From JAVZOV01 sp049976445 (GTDB lineage Archaea; Thermoproteota; Thermoprotei; Gearchaeales; WAQG01): DNA of 64,000 nucleotides. A program made the position numbers and the translations under genes. The DNA is taken from NCBI GenBank assembly GCA_049976445.1, contig JBMFIF010000003.1, forward strand, positions 6,013-70,012, given 5' to 3'. Positions 45,091 to 53,607 of this stretch are shown in pieces. Below the pieces are notes generated by a model. The model saw nothing but the letters and a program-made list of their open reading frames with translations, ran no database searches and was not told the origin of the DNA. Position 1 is the first letter of the stretch. Each line of letters begins with the position of its first letter.

Positions 45091-46633
45091 ATAATTTTAT
45101 TGAGATCTCTTCTAGCATTTCGTTTTTATTATTAAATGATTTTACTGATAGGTTTTGTAGTATGTTTTTTCTTCTTTCCAATTCAGAAACCATATACTCT
45201 TTGCTCCAACCCTTAATATTGGCTATTCGTTTCATTACATTACTTATCTCAACTAGTTTTTCTGTTGTTAAATCGGTTCCATATTCGTATATTACTTTTG
45301 GTATAATATTTGTGCTTGATTCTTCATATAGTTCTTCTATGGAATAAAGTACTCTATAACCAGGATTAATCTCTCTCATGTTAATAAACGCTGAAATCAA
45401 TAGTATAAAGCTTGGTTCAATATTAAGTGGAGGACTCTTTAGTCTAAGAATTGCGGACCTAGCACTATCTGCATGAAATGTTGTTAAACCACCATGTCCA
45501 GATGCTACTGCATGAACTAATGCTTGGGCTTCACGACCTCTAACCTCTCCTACTATGAGCAAATCTGGTCTTCGTCTCCATGCAAATTTAGTGAGCTCAA
45601 ACAAATCAATCTCACTTACTTCTTCACCGGGTAACGCCTTCCTTGAAACTAACCTATCCCATTGAGAATGTGGCGCAAGGATTTCCGGAGTATCTTCCAC
45701 AGTTACTATTTTCCAATCAAGTGGCACAAGTTCTAATAGTGCATTAAGCATAGTAGTTTTACCAGATGCTGTAGGCCCTAAAATAAAAATACATCCACGT
45801 GTTTCTAAAATTAACGACAAATATGCAGTAGTAAGAGGAGTAATACTATTTTGTTTAATAAGATCAACAATCGATAATCTTTTAGATGGAAACTTTCTTA
45901 TAGTAAAACTATGTCCCCATGGTGTCACTTCATTACTATACGTTACAGCAGCTCGGTGACCTTCTGGAAGTAGTACATCAGAAATTGGCATTGCAAATGA
46001 TAAATATCCTTTACCACGTTGAACTATTTTTTGCACTACTAAAAACGCTTCAGTCTCATCAAGTATTATGTTCGTGGGTATCCATTTCTTATAATTAGAG
46101 ACTATTCTATGGACGACATAGACTGGCTTATTAGGACCAATCATGGAAAGCTCCTCAACATATTCATCTCTTAAAAGAACATTTAACGGACCATATCCAA
46201 AAACATCTCTCTGAACATAATACATAAATGCAGGAAAGAACTCTAGACTTTTATCATTATCAATCTTTAAAGATTTAATAGCATTCCAAATAAGTTCTTC
46301 AACATATTTTTTAAGATCATCATGCATATTCTTAATAAAAGGTTCTGGTTGTGCTGAGTAATATATATACTCAATAATTTTTACTATACTAGCCTTTGCT
46401 TCATCAGAAAGCTCTGGCTCTTTCACAGCATATAAATTAGGATAAACAATGACTGATGCGGAATCTATTTGATAATTGATGATAGGATCTTGAGATTCAA
46501 AAATCATTTCATCTTGCCCAAGAATCTTCACTGAACCCCATTTCCAAACACGTCTCATTACCTTGTTAATATTATCATCTTTATTCTCATTTTTACTAAA
46601 TTTTTGTAAAAAAATTAATTTTATTTTCTTCAT
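45071..46633 (-). CDS. Type IV pilus assembly ATPase (GspE/TadA/FlaI family)
   Basis: About 520 residues. Walker A ILGPTASGKTTMLNALLE, Asp box VTVEDTPEIL, Walker B LLIVGEVRGREAQAL and the His box in ASGHGGLTTFHADSA are intact, so it should be a working hexameric motor. The N-terminal ~200 residues include the usual FGYGPLNVLLRDEYVEE motif. ATG 46633 is preferred to a start at 46666 that would lie within the pilin gene. It is the middle gene of a pilin-ATPase-platform operon. Confidence 0.94.
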   Translation of the reverse strand: MKKIKLIFLQKFSKNENKDDNINKVMRRVWKWGSVKILGQDEMIFESQDPIINYQIDSASVIVYPNLYAVKEPELSDEAKASIVKIIEYIYYSAQPEPFIKNMHDDLKKYVEELIWNAIKSLKIDNDKSLEFFPAFMYYVQRDVFGYGPLNVLLRDEYVEELSMIGPNKPVYVVHRIVSNYKKWIPTNIILDETEAFLVVQKIVQRGKGYLSFAMPISDVLLPEGHRAAVTYSNEVTPWGHSFTIRKFPSKRLSIVDLIKQNSITPLTTAYLSLILETRGCIFILGPTASGKTTMLNALLELVPLDWKIVTVEDTPEILAPHSQWDRLVSRKALPGEEVSEIDLFELTKFAWRRRPDLLIVGEVRGREAQALVHAVASGHGGLTTFHADSARSAILRLKSPPLNIEPSFILLISAFINMREINPGYRVLYSIEELYEESSTNIIPKVIYEYGTDLTTEKLVEISNVMKRIANIKGWSKEYMVSELERRKNILQNLSVKSFNNKNEMLEEISIKLYGEHSG

Positions 46634-46649
46634 GAATACCAGCCTGAAA

Positions 46650-47099
46650 TCATTGAGCCACAACATTTACTGATACTGTTGTATTTTGATTATTCACATG
46701 AGTGAATTGTAATACAATCAAATATTTTTGACCAGAATAGAAAGTTCCAGAAACAATTTGCGATATACTTTTCTGTTCACCCGAAAGGATGGAAACGTTT
46801 TTTATTGTTGTTACATTCACAGGAGTACTAGCTTGACTATAGATAGTAATTTTGGTAAGATTAGCATCGTATGTGCCTTGATTTTGGATTGTTAATTGTA
46901 GAAGTGCTGCTTTATTTCCTTGGAATGTTGTTAATGATGCATCGCTTATGAAGATTAGTGATTTGTTTGTTATATTAGATGCAGATGTGAATAGTGTTCT
47001 ATAGACCATAAAGGATCCTGCTATTGCTATTCCTATTAGTAATAGGGCTGCAATTATTGTATCGGCTCCTCCCCTTTTGTTTTTATATACTTTTCTCAT
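46650..47099 (-). CDS. Type IV pilin/archaellin-like protein
   Basis: 149 residues. Short basic leader KVYKNKRGG followed by the hydrophobic helix ADTIIAALLLIGIAIAGSFM, as in class III signal peptides, with processing expected at the RG/GG. The rest is beta-rich and full of Thr, Asn, Gln and Ser with several N-x-S/T sites, which suits a glycosylated surface pilin. It is the first gene of the operon with the ATPase and platform protein. Confidence 0.85.
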   Translation of the reverse strand: MRKVYKNKRGGADTIIAALLLIGIAIAGSFMVYRTLFTSASNITNKSLIFISDASLTTFQGNKAALLQLTIQNQGTYDANLTKITIYSQASTPVNVTTIKNVSILSGEQKSISQIVSGTFYSGQKYLIVLQFTHVNNQNTTVSVNVVAQ

Positions 47100-47184
47100 A
47101 GTTTCGTCATTAGTATTTGTGTTGAATGTTTTAAAAGTATCACTTAGATAATAAATGTGTTTTTTATGATGGAGAGATGTTTAG

Positions 47185-47259
47185 CGGGCCCAGCGGGATT
47201 TGAACCCGCGACCGACGGCTTAGGAGGCCGCCGCGCTATCCATGCTGCGCTATGGGCCC
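47185..47259 (-). tRNA. tRNA-Arg (CCT)
   Basis: Reverse-strand cloverleaf with perfect GGGCCCA/TGGGCCC acceptor and anticodon arm GCGGC-CTCCTAA-GCCGT, with the last pair G:U-like (anticodon CCT). The T arm is GCGGG-TTCAAAT-CCCGC, the discriminator G. No intron is seen. Confidence 0.95.
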
Positions 47260-47327
47260 AGAAATTTAATGTATAAAGTAGTATATAGGTTTTTATTTTT
47301 TAGAAAAATAGTGTACTATGATTAACC

Positions 47328-48278
47328 ATGAGTTCGAGTGATGTGCTTCGTGAGGAGGTTAAAGATATTAAGTTGGGAAGTAATTTGAGTGTTTATGATT
47401 TGGTTAGAGAGTTGGGTTCTGCTGGTGGGTTTATGGCTACTCATCTTTATGAGGCTGCTGAGATATTGTATGAAATGAGTAATGATAAGGATTGTTATAG
47501 GATAATATCATTTACTGGGAATCTTATTTCTACTGGTTTACGCGGTGTGATAGCTAAAATGATTGGTGATGGTTTGTTTGATGCAATAATAACTACTGGT
47601 GGCGCGCTTGATCATGATGTTGCTAGGGGTTTTGGCGGTAAGTATTATAAGGGTTTCTTTAATGCGGATGATGTAATGCTTTTTGAGCTTAATATTCATA
47701 GGCTTGGTAATGTGTTTATTCCTGTTGAGAGTTATGGTCCTTTGATAGAGAAGGTTATTTTTAGTATTCTTGATAGTTTGCCTGAAGGAGAATACTCACC
47801 TTCTAGAATAGCGTATGAAATTGGGAAGCGTATGAATGATGAATATTCATTTTTGCGTCAAGCTTATTTGAGAAATGTTCCAGTTTATGTACCTGGTATT
47901 GTTGATTCAGCTGTGGGCACTCAACTTTTCTTTTATTCTCAAACTCGAAAGATTAAGTTAAACATGTTCGAGGATATGAAACGTATACTTGATAGTATTT
48001 TTGAAGCGAAGAAGCTAGGAGCTTTGATAATTGGTGGTGGGATTAGTAAGCATCATACAATATGGTGGGCTCAGTTTAAGGATGGATTAAATTATAGTGT
48101 ATATGTGACTACTGCATCTGAATATGATGGAAGTTTATCTGGTGCTCAACCTCGTGAAGCAATCACGTGGGGTAAAATAAATCCTAAAGCAAAACATATA
48201 ACTCTATATTGTGATGCTACTATATGTTTACCTATAATTGCGCAGTATGTTTTTGAGAAAAAAGTTAGAGGTGTTTAA
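47328..48278 (+). CDS. dys: Deoxyhypusine synthase
   Basis: 316 residues. LGSAGGFMATHLYEAAEIL, SFTGNLISTGLRGVIA, TTGGALDHDVAR and the active-site lysine in GGGISKHHTIWWAQ match DHS. It transfers a 4-aminobutyl group from spermidine to aIF5A. The next gene begins 1 bp after its stop. Confidence 0.95.
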   Translation: MSSSDVLREEVKDIKLGSNLSVYDLVRELGSAGGFMATHLYEAAEILYEMSNDKDCYRIISFTGNLISTGLRGVIAKMIGDGLFDAIITTGGALDHDVARGFGGKYYKGFFNADDVMLFELNIHRLGNVFIPVESYGPLIEKVIFSILDSLPEGEYSPSRIAYEIGKRMNDEYSFLRQAYLRNVPVYVPGIVDSAVGTQLFFYSQTRKIKLNMFEDMKRILDSIFEAKKLGALIIGGGISKHHTIWWAQFKDGLNYSVYVTTASEYDGSLSGAQPREAITWGKINPKAKHITLYCDATICLPIIAQYVFEKKVRGV

Positions 48279-48279
48279 G

Positions 48280-49638
48280 ATGGCAAAACTGTTTGGAACG
48301 AACGGTGTTAGGGGTGTTGTGAACCTAGAATTGACACCAAAATTTATTAGAGATATGAGTAGGGCAATAGGTACATTTTTTAAAGGTAAAACTATTCTTG
48401 TTGGTATTGATGCCAGGGTTACCAGCAGAATGATAAGGGATATCGTTATTCCTTCACTTATTGATAGTGGTGTGAGTGTTTATGATGGTGGTCTTGCTCC
48501 TACACCTGCGCATCAGTATGCAGTTAAGTATTATAATTTAGATGGTGGTGTGGTTATTACTGCTAGTCATAATCCACCGGAATATAATGGGTTAAAAGTG
48601 CTAGGAGAAAAGGGTATGGAGCTTCCTCATGAATATGAAGACTTTATTGAAGAAATATATTATAAAAAGAACTTTGTTCAGGGAGTCGGCCATTTTTCTG
48701 GTATGTTAGATGTTATAAAACCATATATTAATAATATTTTATCACTTATAGATTCTAGTAGTGTTCGTGAACGTAAATTCAAAATTGTTACTGATACTAT
48801 CAGCAGTGTTGCCGGACTTACAGTTCCTTTATTATTAAAAGAGTTGAATGTTGGAATGATTAGTATAAATGGACAATTGGATGGGGCTTTTTCTTCCCGT
48901 AATCCAGAGCCGTTACCAGATAATTTACAAAATCTCGGTAGATTTGTAAAATCATGTAAATGTGATTTTGGTGTAGCGTTTGATGGTGATGCTGACAGAT
49001 CAATTTTCATTAGTGATGAGGGTGAGGTTGTTTGGGGTGATAGATCAGGAGCTTTACTTGCTGAACACTCTATGAGAAAACATGGGAAGGGAGTTTTAGT
49101 TGTTGGTGTAAGCGCGTCACGGGTTGTTGAATATCCTATTAAGAAGTTGGGAGGAGAAGTGTTATGGACTAAGGTTGGAAGTGTGATAATAACACATAAG
49201 ATACTTGAATTGGAGTCTAAAGGAATACGAGCATTTGGATTAGAGGAGAATGGAGGGTTTTTTTATACTCCACATCAACCTGCTAGGGATGGAACTATGA
49301 GTCTTGCTTTAATGCTAGAAGCGTTGTCAGGGATGAATATCACTCTTTCAGAATATAATAATAGTTTACCGAGACTTTTTATGGCTAAAGATAAGTTACC
49401 ATGTCCGAATGAGAAAAAATCATATGCTATTGAACGAATTATCAGATATTATTCATCATTAGGCTATGAATATGATACTATAGATGGTATTAGAGTGTGG
49501 TTTAATGAGAATGAATGGATATTGGTAAGACCAAGTGGTACTGAACCATTTTTACGTGTTTTTGCTGAATCTACTGATCCGGAAAAAACTAAAGATCTAT
49601 TAGCTAAGACAAAATTAGAGGTTTCTAAATTAGTTTGA
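48280..49638 (+). CDS. glmM: Phosphoglucosamine mutase / phosphohexomutase
   Basis: 452 residues from ATG 48280 (MAKLFGTNGVRGVVN). Catalytic Ser loop TASHNPPEYNG, metal loop FDGDADRS, sugar loop LEENGGFF and phosphate loop RPSGTEPFLRVFAES are all present. The starting FGTNGVRG favours the phosphoglucosamine mutase side, but archaeal phosphohexomutases have mixed specificity. It overlaps the DtdA region only by its in-frame upstream codons. Confidence 0.92.
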   Translation: MAKLFGTNGVRGVVNLELTPKFIRDMSRAIGTFFKGKTILVGIDARVTSRMIRDIVIPSLIDSGVSVYDGGLAPTPAHQYAVKYYNLDGGVVITASHNPPEYNGLKVLGEKGMELPHEYEDFIEEIYYKKNFVQGVGHFSGMLDVIKPYINNILSLIDSSSVRERKFKIVTDTISSVAGLTVPLLLKELNVGMISINGQLDGAFSSRNPEPLPDNLQNLGRFVKSCKCDFGVAFDGDADRSIFISDEGEVVWGDRSGALLAEHSMRKHGKGVLVVGVSASRVVEYPIKKLGGEVLWTKVGSVIITHKILELESKGIRAFGLEENGGFFYTPHQPARDGTMSLALMLEALSGMNITLSEYNNSLPRLFMAKDKLPCPNEKKSYAIERIIRYYSSLGYEYDTIDGIRVWFNENEWILVRPSGTEPFLRVFAESTDPEKTKDLLAKTKLEVSKLV

Positions 49639-49649
49639 GGAAAGTGAAC

Positions 49650-50474
49650 ATGAGGAAATTTGAATGTGATGTTCTTTTTCTTTCATCTGAAATTGATGAA
49701 GCTAGTGTTAATATAAAAAAGAAACTTATTGAAAAATATGGATTTGTTGAAAAAGGAGAATTTAATAGTATACCATTGTATGTCAAAGATGATATGATTA
49801 TTTTGACAATTAGTAGTGAACACATATACTTTGACATATTAGAAGAGTTTGTTAAAGCAAATTTAGTTATAGTGTTAAGTAAACATACATCACAAAGTAA
49901 TATACCTGCATTAACAGCGCATTTCACAGGTAATTGGGGGAATTCAAACAGTTATGGAGGTAAGCCTAGGACTTTGTCTATTGCTCCAGCTTCAAAACTC
50001 AAGGTTGCGTTAAATATAATGAAAAAATTGGCAAAAGAGTTTTCGTTAGATTGGAATGTTTCAATGGAAGTGACTCACCATGGTCCTACATTAAAAAATA
50101 CTCCTATAATGTTTGTCGAGATAGGAAGTACTTCTCAACAATGGAAAGACCCTGTAGCAGCTGAAATCGTTGCAACGAGTGCTATTGTTGCTGCTGAATC
50201 TAATAATATTTTTGATACTATTGTAGGTTTTGGAGGTTCACACTATGCGCCAAGGTTTAATCATTACATTTTTGAGACAAATTTTGCAGTAGGTCATGTA
50301 GCTCCAGAATATGTTTTTAATGATATCACAGAGAATGAAATATTATTAGCTTTTGAGCGTACATTTGAAAAGACAAAGACTGCTGTTATAGATTGGAAAG
50401 GTTTAAAAGGATCTTATCGGTCATTTCTTATAGATATTTTGAATCGTAATGGAATGAATGTTATTAGAGCGTAG
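49650..50474 (+). CDS. dtdA: D-aminoacyl-tRNA deacylase DtdA
   Basis: 274 residues. SKHTSQSNIPALTAHFTGNW, the catalytic region EVTHHGPTLKNTP, IGSTSQQWKDP and GFGGSHYAPRF are family signatures. It hydrolyses D-amino acids from tRNA. GAGGA precedes ATG 49650 by 9 bp, which is better than the in-frame TTG at 49635. It ends a three-gene run with DHS and glmM. Confidence 0.94.
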   Translation: MRKFECDVLFLSSEIDEASVNIKKKLIEKYGFVEKGEFNSIPLYVKDDMIILTISSEHIYFDILEEFVKANLVIVLSKHTSQSNIPALTAHFTGNWGNSNSYGGKPRTLSIAPASKLKVALNIMKKLAKEFSLDWNVSMEVTHHGPTLKNTPIMFVEIGSTSQQWKDPVAAEIVATSAIVAAESNNIFDTIVGFGGSHYAPRFNHYIFETNFAVGHVAPEYVFNDITENEILLAFERTFEKTKTAVIDWKGLKGSYRSFLIDILNRNGMNVIRA

Positions 50475-50578
50475 CATTTTCGGTGTACTCTCAGACTACT
50501 ATTCTTATGTATATTCATGTATGCATTTTTTTAGCTTTGTTATTTTATATTATGAATCATTAATATTAAGGGAGAATT

Positions 50579-51628
50579 GTGAATAATCTAAATGTAGAAG
50601 GTGGAGTTTGCGATAAGTGTGGAGGTAAGATTATAAAGACTCCAGAAGGAGAATTCGTGTGTTCAGAGTGTGGACTAGTGAAAGGCCATGAGTTTGCAGA
50701 GCCTAATTACACAATTGCACCAATGAAAAGTGATCATGTAGGTTATGTTTCTCATGTTTATGCTGATAATATGTCATTAATTTATGGAGTTGGAAGTAAT
50801 ATAAGTCGTAGGAGTACGAAAAAGAATTTTAACAAGTCATCCATGGGAACCTTAATTACTCATGATAAAAAGATCAAGTTAGAGAAAACTAAGCAAATTA
50901 TTGAAAAAAGAATACTCAATTCTATGGAATTTGTTGCATCTCGTCTTAATATTCCTGATGATGTTCTTAGACGTTCTATTATAATATATGCAAAGACTAT
51001 TAGAATTATGAAAAAGGATAAAAAACGAATTCCAGGTGTTAATAAATATGCGCTCTCTGCTGCTTCATTAATTGCAGCTATATGGGAAGCAGGCAATATT
51101 AAACCATTTACGTTGGTTGAAATAGCTAGTTTTTATAGAGAACTTGGGCATCGTGTAGATAGCCGTAATATTGCATGGGCATTAATACAGACAAGAAAAA
51201 TAATACAACGGAATATAACAATTAAGGAAAGAATAAGAGTTTATATAGACCGAATAACAGCGATGTTATACTCTAATACTTTTATACGCATAAAAATACG
51301 ATACATGCGCAATAAGATAAATCTAAGTACTTATGTTCAAAAGATCAAGGAAAGAGCATTAAAAATTCTAGATTCACTTGATCAAAACGTATATCAAAGT
51401 AAAAATCCATATATAATAGCAGCTTCATTAGTTTATATTTCAGAAAAAATGTTAGCTTCCGAGTTAAAATTTCGTTCTCTTCTTTCACATAAAGTTCTTT
51501 CAATAACTATCGGGATTTCAGATTATTCAATTAGAGATAATGTACAAGCAATACTATCTTACCTAGGTATAAAAATTGATCTATCTTCTAGAGGAATTAT
51601 AAGAAGTGCATACCCTAACGTATCATAA
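50579..51628 (+). CDS. Divergent TFB-like transcription factor
   Basis: 349 residues. Zinc ribbon CDKCGGKII...CSECGLVKG is intact; the reader/linker region has a TFB-like EPNYTIAP. The first cyclin fold (SASLIAAIWEAGN) is recognisable. The second (about 230-330) is poorly conserved and basic, as in RYMRNKINLSTYVQKIKER, and is followed by a weak DNA-recognition helix. It is much less similar to consensus than the TFB at 30376. The location next to the secretion-like cluster suggests it could direct that cluster's promoters. It overlaps the convergent membrane gene by 70 bp. Confidence 0.85.
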   Translation: MNNLNVEGGVCDKCGGKIIKTPEGEFVCSECGLVKGHEFAEPNYTIAPMKSDHVGYVSHVYADNMSLIYGVGSNISRRSTKKNFNKSSMGTLITHDKKIKLEKTKQIIEKRILNSMEFVASRLNIPDDVLRRSIIIYAKTIRIMKKDKKRIPGVNKYALSAASLIAAIWEAGNIKPFTLVEIASFYRELGHRVDSRNIAWALIQTRKIIQRNITIKERIRVYIDRITAMLYSNTFIRIKIRYMRNKINLSTYVQKIKERALKILDSLDQNVYQSKNPYIIAASLVYISEKMLASELKFRSLLSHKVLSITIGISDYSIRDNVQAILSYLGIKIDLSSRGIIRSAYPNVS

Positions 51629-52038
51629 ATCCTAATAATAATTTTATAGAAAATTCCTATATAATTACTTATTATAACATTTATTTTTATTGTTTCTATC
51701 TTAATAATTATAATATCGTTATCATCTATTAATGAGTTATTATAAAAATTGATGGCAGAAACTATGAGCAATACGAATCCCTCCTTAATTTCAGTAAGAT
51801 TAGTAAAAGAATTTGTGTACACTATTCTTGTTAGATAATTCTTGGTGTTTATTTTTATATTGTTTATTATGGAGTATGATTCTAAATAAATAATTTTTCT
51901 TACATACATTTCATCATAAATTGGACGCAGTTTGGTGTATTCTGATTGCATATTAAACATGACTAGTACTAGGAAAAGGATTTGTAAAGTCACTATGACC
52001 GCTTTTTGATTTCTATGTATTACCATAGATTTCAACAT
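51559..52038 (-). CDS. Small membrane-anchored protein, pseudopilin-like (unit A)
   Basis: 159 residues, unrecognised. N-terminal membrane anchor (AVIVTLQILFLVLVMFNMQ) preceded by VIHRNQK, then an Asn/Ile-rich, strand-prone domain. It lacks a G/A-xxxxE prepilin site. The last gene of a leftward set of four similar short proteins; overlaps its upstream neighbour by 26 bp and runs into the 3' end of the TFB paralogue. Confidence 0.65.
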   Translation of the reverse strand: MLKSMVIHRNQKAVIVTLQILFLVLVMFNMQSEYTKLRPIYDEMYVRKIIYLESYSIINNIKINTKNYLTRIVYTNSFTNLTEIKEGFVLLIVSAINFYNNSLIDDNDIIIIKIETIKINVIISNYIGIFYKIIIRIYDTLGYALLIIPLEDRSIFIPR

Positions 52039-52378
52039 TTATATCACCACATGATATGGAAATTACTGGAATTTGCACATGTTTCTCATTACTTTTAATT
52101 ATTATTTCGATGTGATCATTACTGTTTATAATTTTTATTGGATACTGCATATCTAATAACTTGAGTATCTCATTTAGCGTAATATTTTTGCATTGAAAGA
52201 GTTTTTCATTGTGTAGAATTTTTTGTTGCAGTATAAAATATTTATAATAATTTTGAAATACTTCTTGTTTGTTAGATAATGTCTGTGGTGTTATATATGT
52301 TATTGTTATTGTGGTGAGGAGTAGAAGTGATATAATTAAGTCTAAAATAGGTATTGAATCAATGTTCATAGTAATCAC
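52013..52378 (-). CDS. Small membrane-anchored protein, pseudopilin-like (unit B)
   Basis: 121 residues (start GTG 52378 or ATG 52369). IPILDLIISLLLLTTITITY is the single N-terminal helix. The soluble part has one cysteine pair candidate (LFQCKN and ISCGD) that could form a disulfide outside the cell. No family recognised. It overlaps both neighbours. Confidence 0.65.
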   Translation of the reverse strand: MITMNIDSIPILDLIISLLLLTTITITYITPQTLSNKQEVFQNYYKYFILQQKILHNEKLFQCKNITLNEILKLLDMQYPIKIINSNDHIEIIIKSNEKHVQIPVISISCGDINVEIYGNT

Positions 52379-52523
52379 TTAATCTAATAATATTAGCTAA
52401 TGAGCTGTTCTGTATATCACTTATCAATGAATTGACAATATTAATTTGTATAGTAATTAAGTATATGAGTTGTATAAATATTAAAAGAAACAATATAATT
52501 ATCAGTATAATATTTTCTGTCAT
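52359..52523 (-). CDS. 54-residue membrane protein (unit C)
   Basis: A short gene whose ATG overlaps the stop of the upstream gene (TAATG), so it is translationally coupled. MTENIILIIILFLLIFIQLI is a strongly hydrophobic helix, followed by a short polar helix (NSLISDIQNSSLANIIRLSD). It ends 19 bp inside the longest form of unit B. The size is like small TadE/pseudopilin-type components. Confidence 0.6.
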   Translation of the reverse strand: MTENIILIIILFLLIFIQLIYLITIQINIVNSLISDIQNSSLANIIRLSDYYEH

Positions 52524-52900
52524 TAACCCTCACTCACTACTATATAGTTATCTATGTACGAAAATGTATAGTGTTTGTTGGTTTCTAATATAATTTTCTT
52601 AAATTTCACATCAGACTTAAAAGTAAATGACATGGAGTTTATATTAATTATTATGGAGTTATCTTCTAAATATATTAAAATATTATTGGTGAAGGATTTT
52701 ATTGAAATTTTAATACTTGCATTTAAGGTTTCTGCCAGATAACCTGCATCATTAACTTGAGAATAAATTGCTACTGCTTCTGTTTTTGCTATTGTCATGT
52801 AAAGCGAGTTTATGCTGATGGTGTTTATTAATATGAGAATTGTTGATAAAGAGATCCATGCAATTATATCCATGTAGGATTGAATTAAGCGTTCTGGCAT
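52523..52900 (-). CDS. Small membrane-anchored protein, pseudopilin-like (unit D)
   Basis: 125 residues, unrecognised. The N-terminal helix DIIAWISLSTILILINTISI starts about 10 residues in. It is followed by a helix-like stretch (AKTEAVAIYSQVNDAGYLAE) and a beta-rich end. The arrangement of a hydrophobic helix continuing into an amphipathic one is like pseudopilins. First gene of the leftward arm, divergent from the coiled-coil genes across 81 bp. Confidence 0.65.
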   Translation of the reverse strand: MPERLIQSYMDIIAWISLSTILILINTISINSLYMTIAKTEAVAIYSQVNDAGYLAETLNASIKISIKSFTNNILIYLEDNSIIININSMSFTFKSDVKFKKIILETNKHYTFSYIDNYIVVSEG

Positions 52901-52981
52901 TAATTCTCGTAAGTATCTGTCAATTACTAATTTTAAGGATACAAGAGGTGTTTTTAGGTATTTTTATCTTAAAATAATGGT

Positions 52982-53218
52982 ATGAATGTTAGTAAGAGTG
53001 ATATATTGGTTTGGGGGTTACGCATAATTTTTGATGAGCTAAAGGAAATACAGAGTAAATTGACAGAGTTAGAAGATAGAGTACGTTCTTTAGAGGATTT
53101 GACTACTAGTTCGCTTATGTTGACATCAATTTATCGTATTGAATATGTTAAGTGGTATACTATCTATGTGTCTAAGATTGAGGATAAGCTTATGGAGGCT
53201 AGAATTTCATGTCGATGA
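52982..53218 (+). CDS. Coiled-coil protein 1 of the pilus/HerA cluster
   Basis: 78 residues. The heptad region DELKEIQSKLTELEDRVRSL predicts a coiled coil, followed by a second helix (YRIEYVKWYTIYVSKIED). No membrane segment. Function unknown; it may be a cytosolic adaptor for the ATPase. It overlaps the next gene by 10 bp and begins the rightward arm. Confidence 0.7.
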   Translation: MNVSKSDILVWGLRIIFDELKEIQSKLTELEDRVRSLEDLTTSSLMLTSIYRIEYVKWYTIYVSKIEDKLMEARISCR

Positions 53219-53607
53219 GAGTTACTCTTGAAGATTTAGCTTTACTTATGGTTAAGAAAGGTGTTTCTCCAGATACTGTTAAAGAACTTTTAACAGAACT
53301 AGGAGCTACAAAGGAACGTATAGATAAAATTATGGATACTCTTCCGAAATCAGAAATCGTTGAAGAAAAGAAAAGTAAAATTAATGAAATAAATCAGGAT
53401 AGAATTGCAAAAGAATTGATGGCACTATCATTTGAGGTTGTTAAAATTAAGAGTAATGTAGAAATACATAAATCAAGGATAGAGGGACTAGAAACTCGTA
53501 TTTCAAGTCTGGAAGCTCGTTTTGAGGCTCTCTCAAACATTCTAGTAGAATATGCTCCATTTCTTTTCAAGAGGGATAAGGATAATGCTAAATCAAATGT
53601 GCAGTAA
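53209..53607 (+). CDS. Coiled-coil protein 2 of the pilus/HerA cluster
   Basis: 132 residues. A small N-terminal helical domain (LEDLALLMVKKGVSPDTVKE) resembles a UBA-like or swapped three-helix unit. A charged linker and coiled coil (HKSRIEGLETRISSLEARFE) follow. The pattern recalls the coiled-coil ArlC/D/E proteins of archaella only in outline. It overlaps the ATPase gene by 23 bp. Function unknown. Confidence 0.7.
   Translation: MSMRVTLEDLALLMVKKGVSPDTVKELLTELGATKERIDKIMDTLPKSEIVEEKKSKINEINQDRIAKELMALSFEVVKIKSNVEIHKSRIEGLETRISSLEARFEALSNILVEYAPFLFKRDKDNAKSNVQ

Noticed and set aside
43453..47099. Archaellum operon
   Set aside because: Pilin, ATPase and platform are present, but no ArlF, ArlG or ArlC/D/E genes and no adjacent ArlH, so a simple type IV pilus or adhesion fibre fits better.
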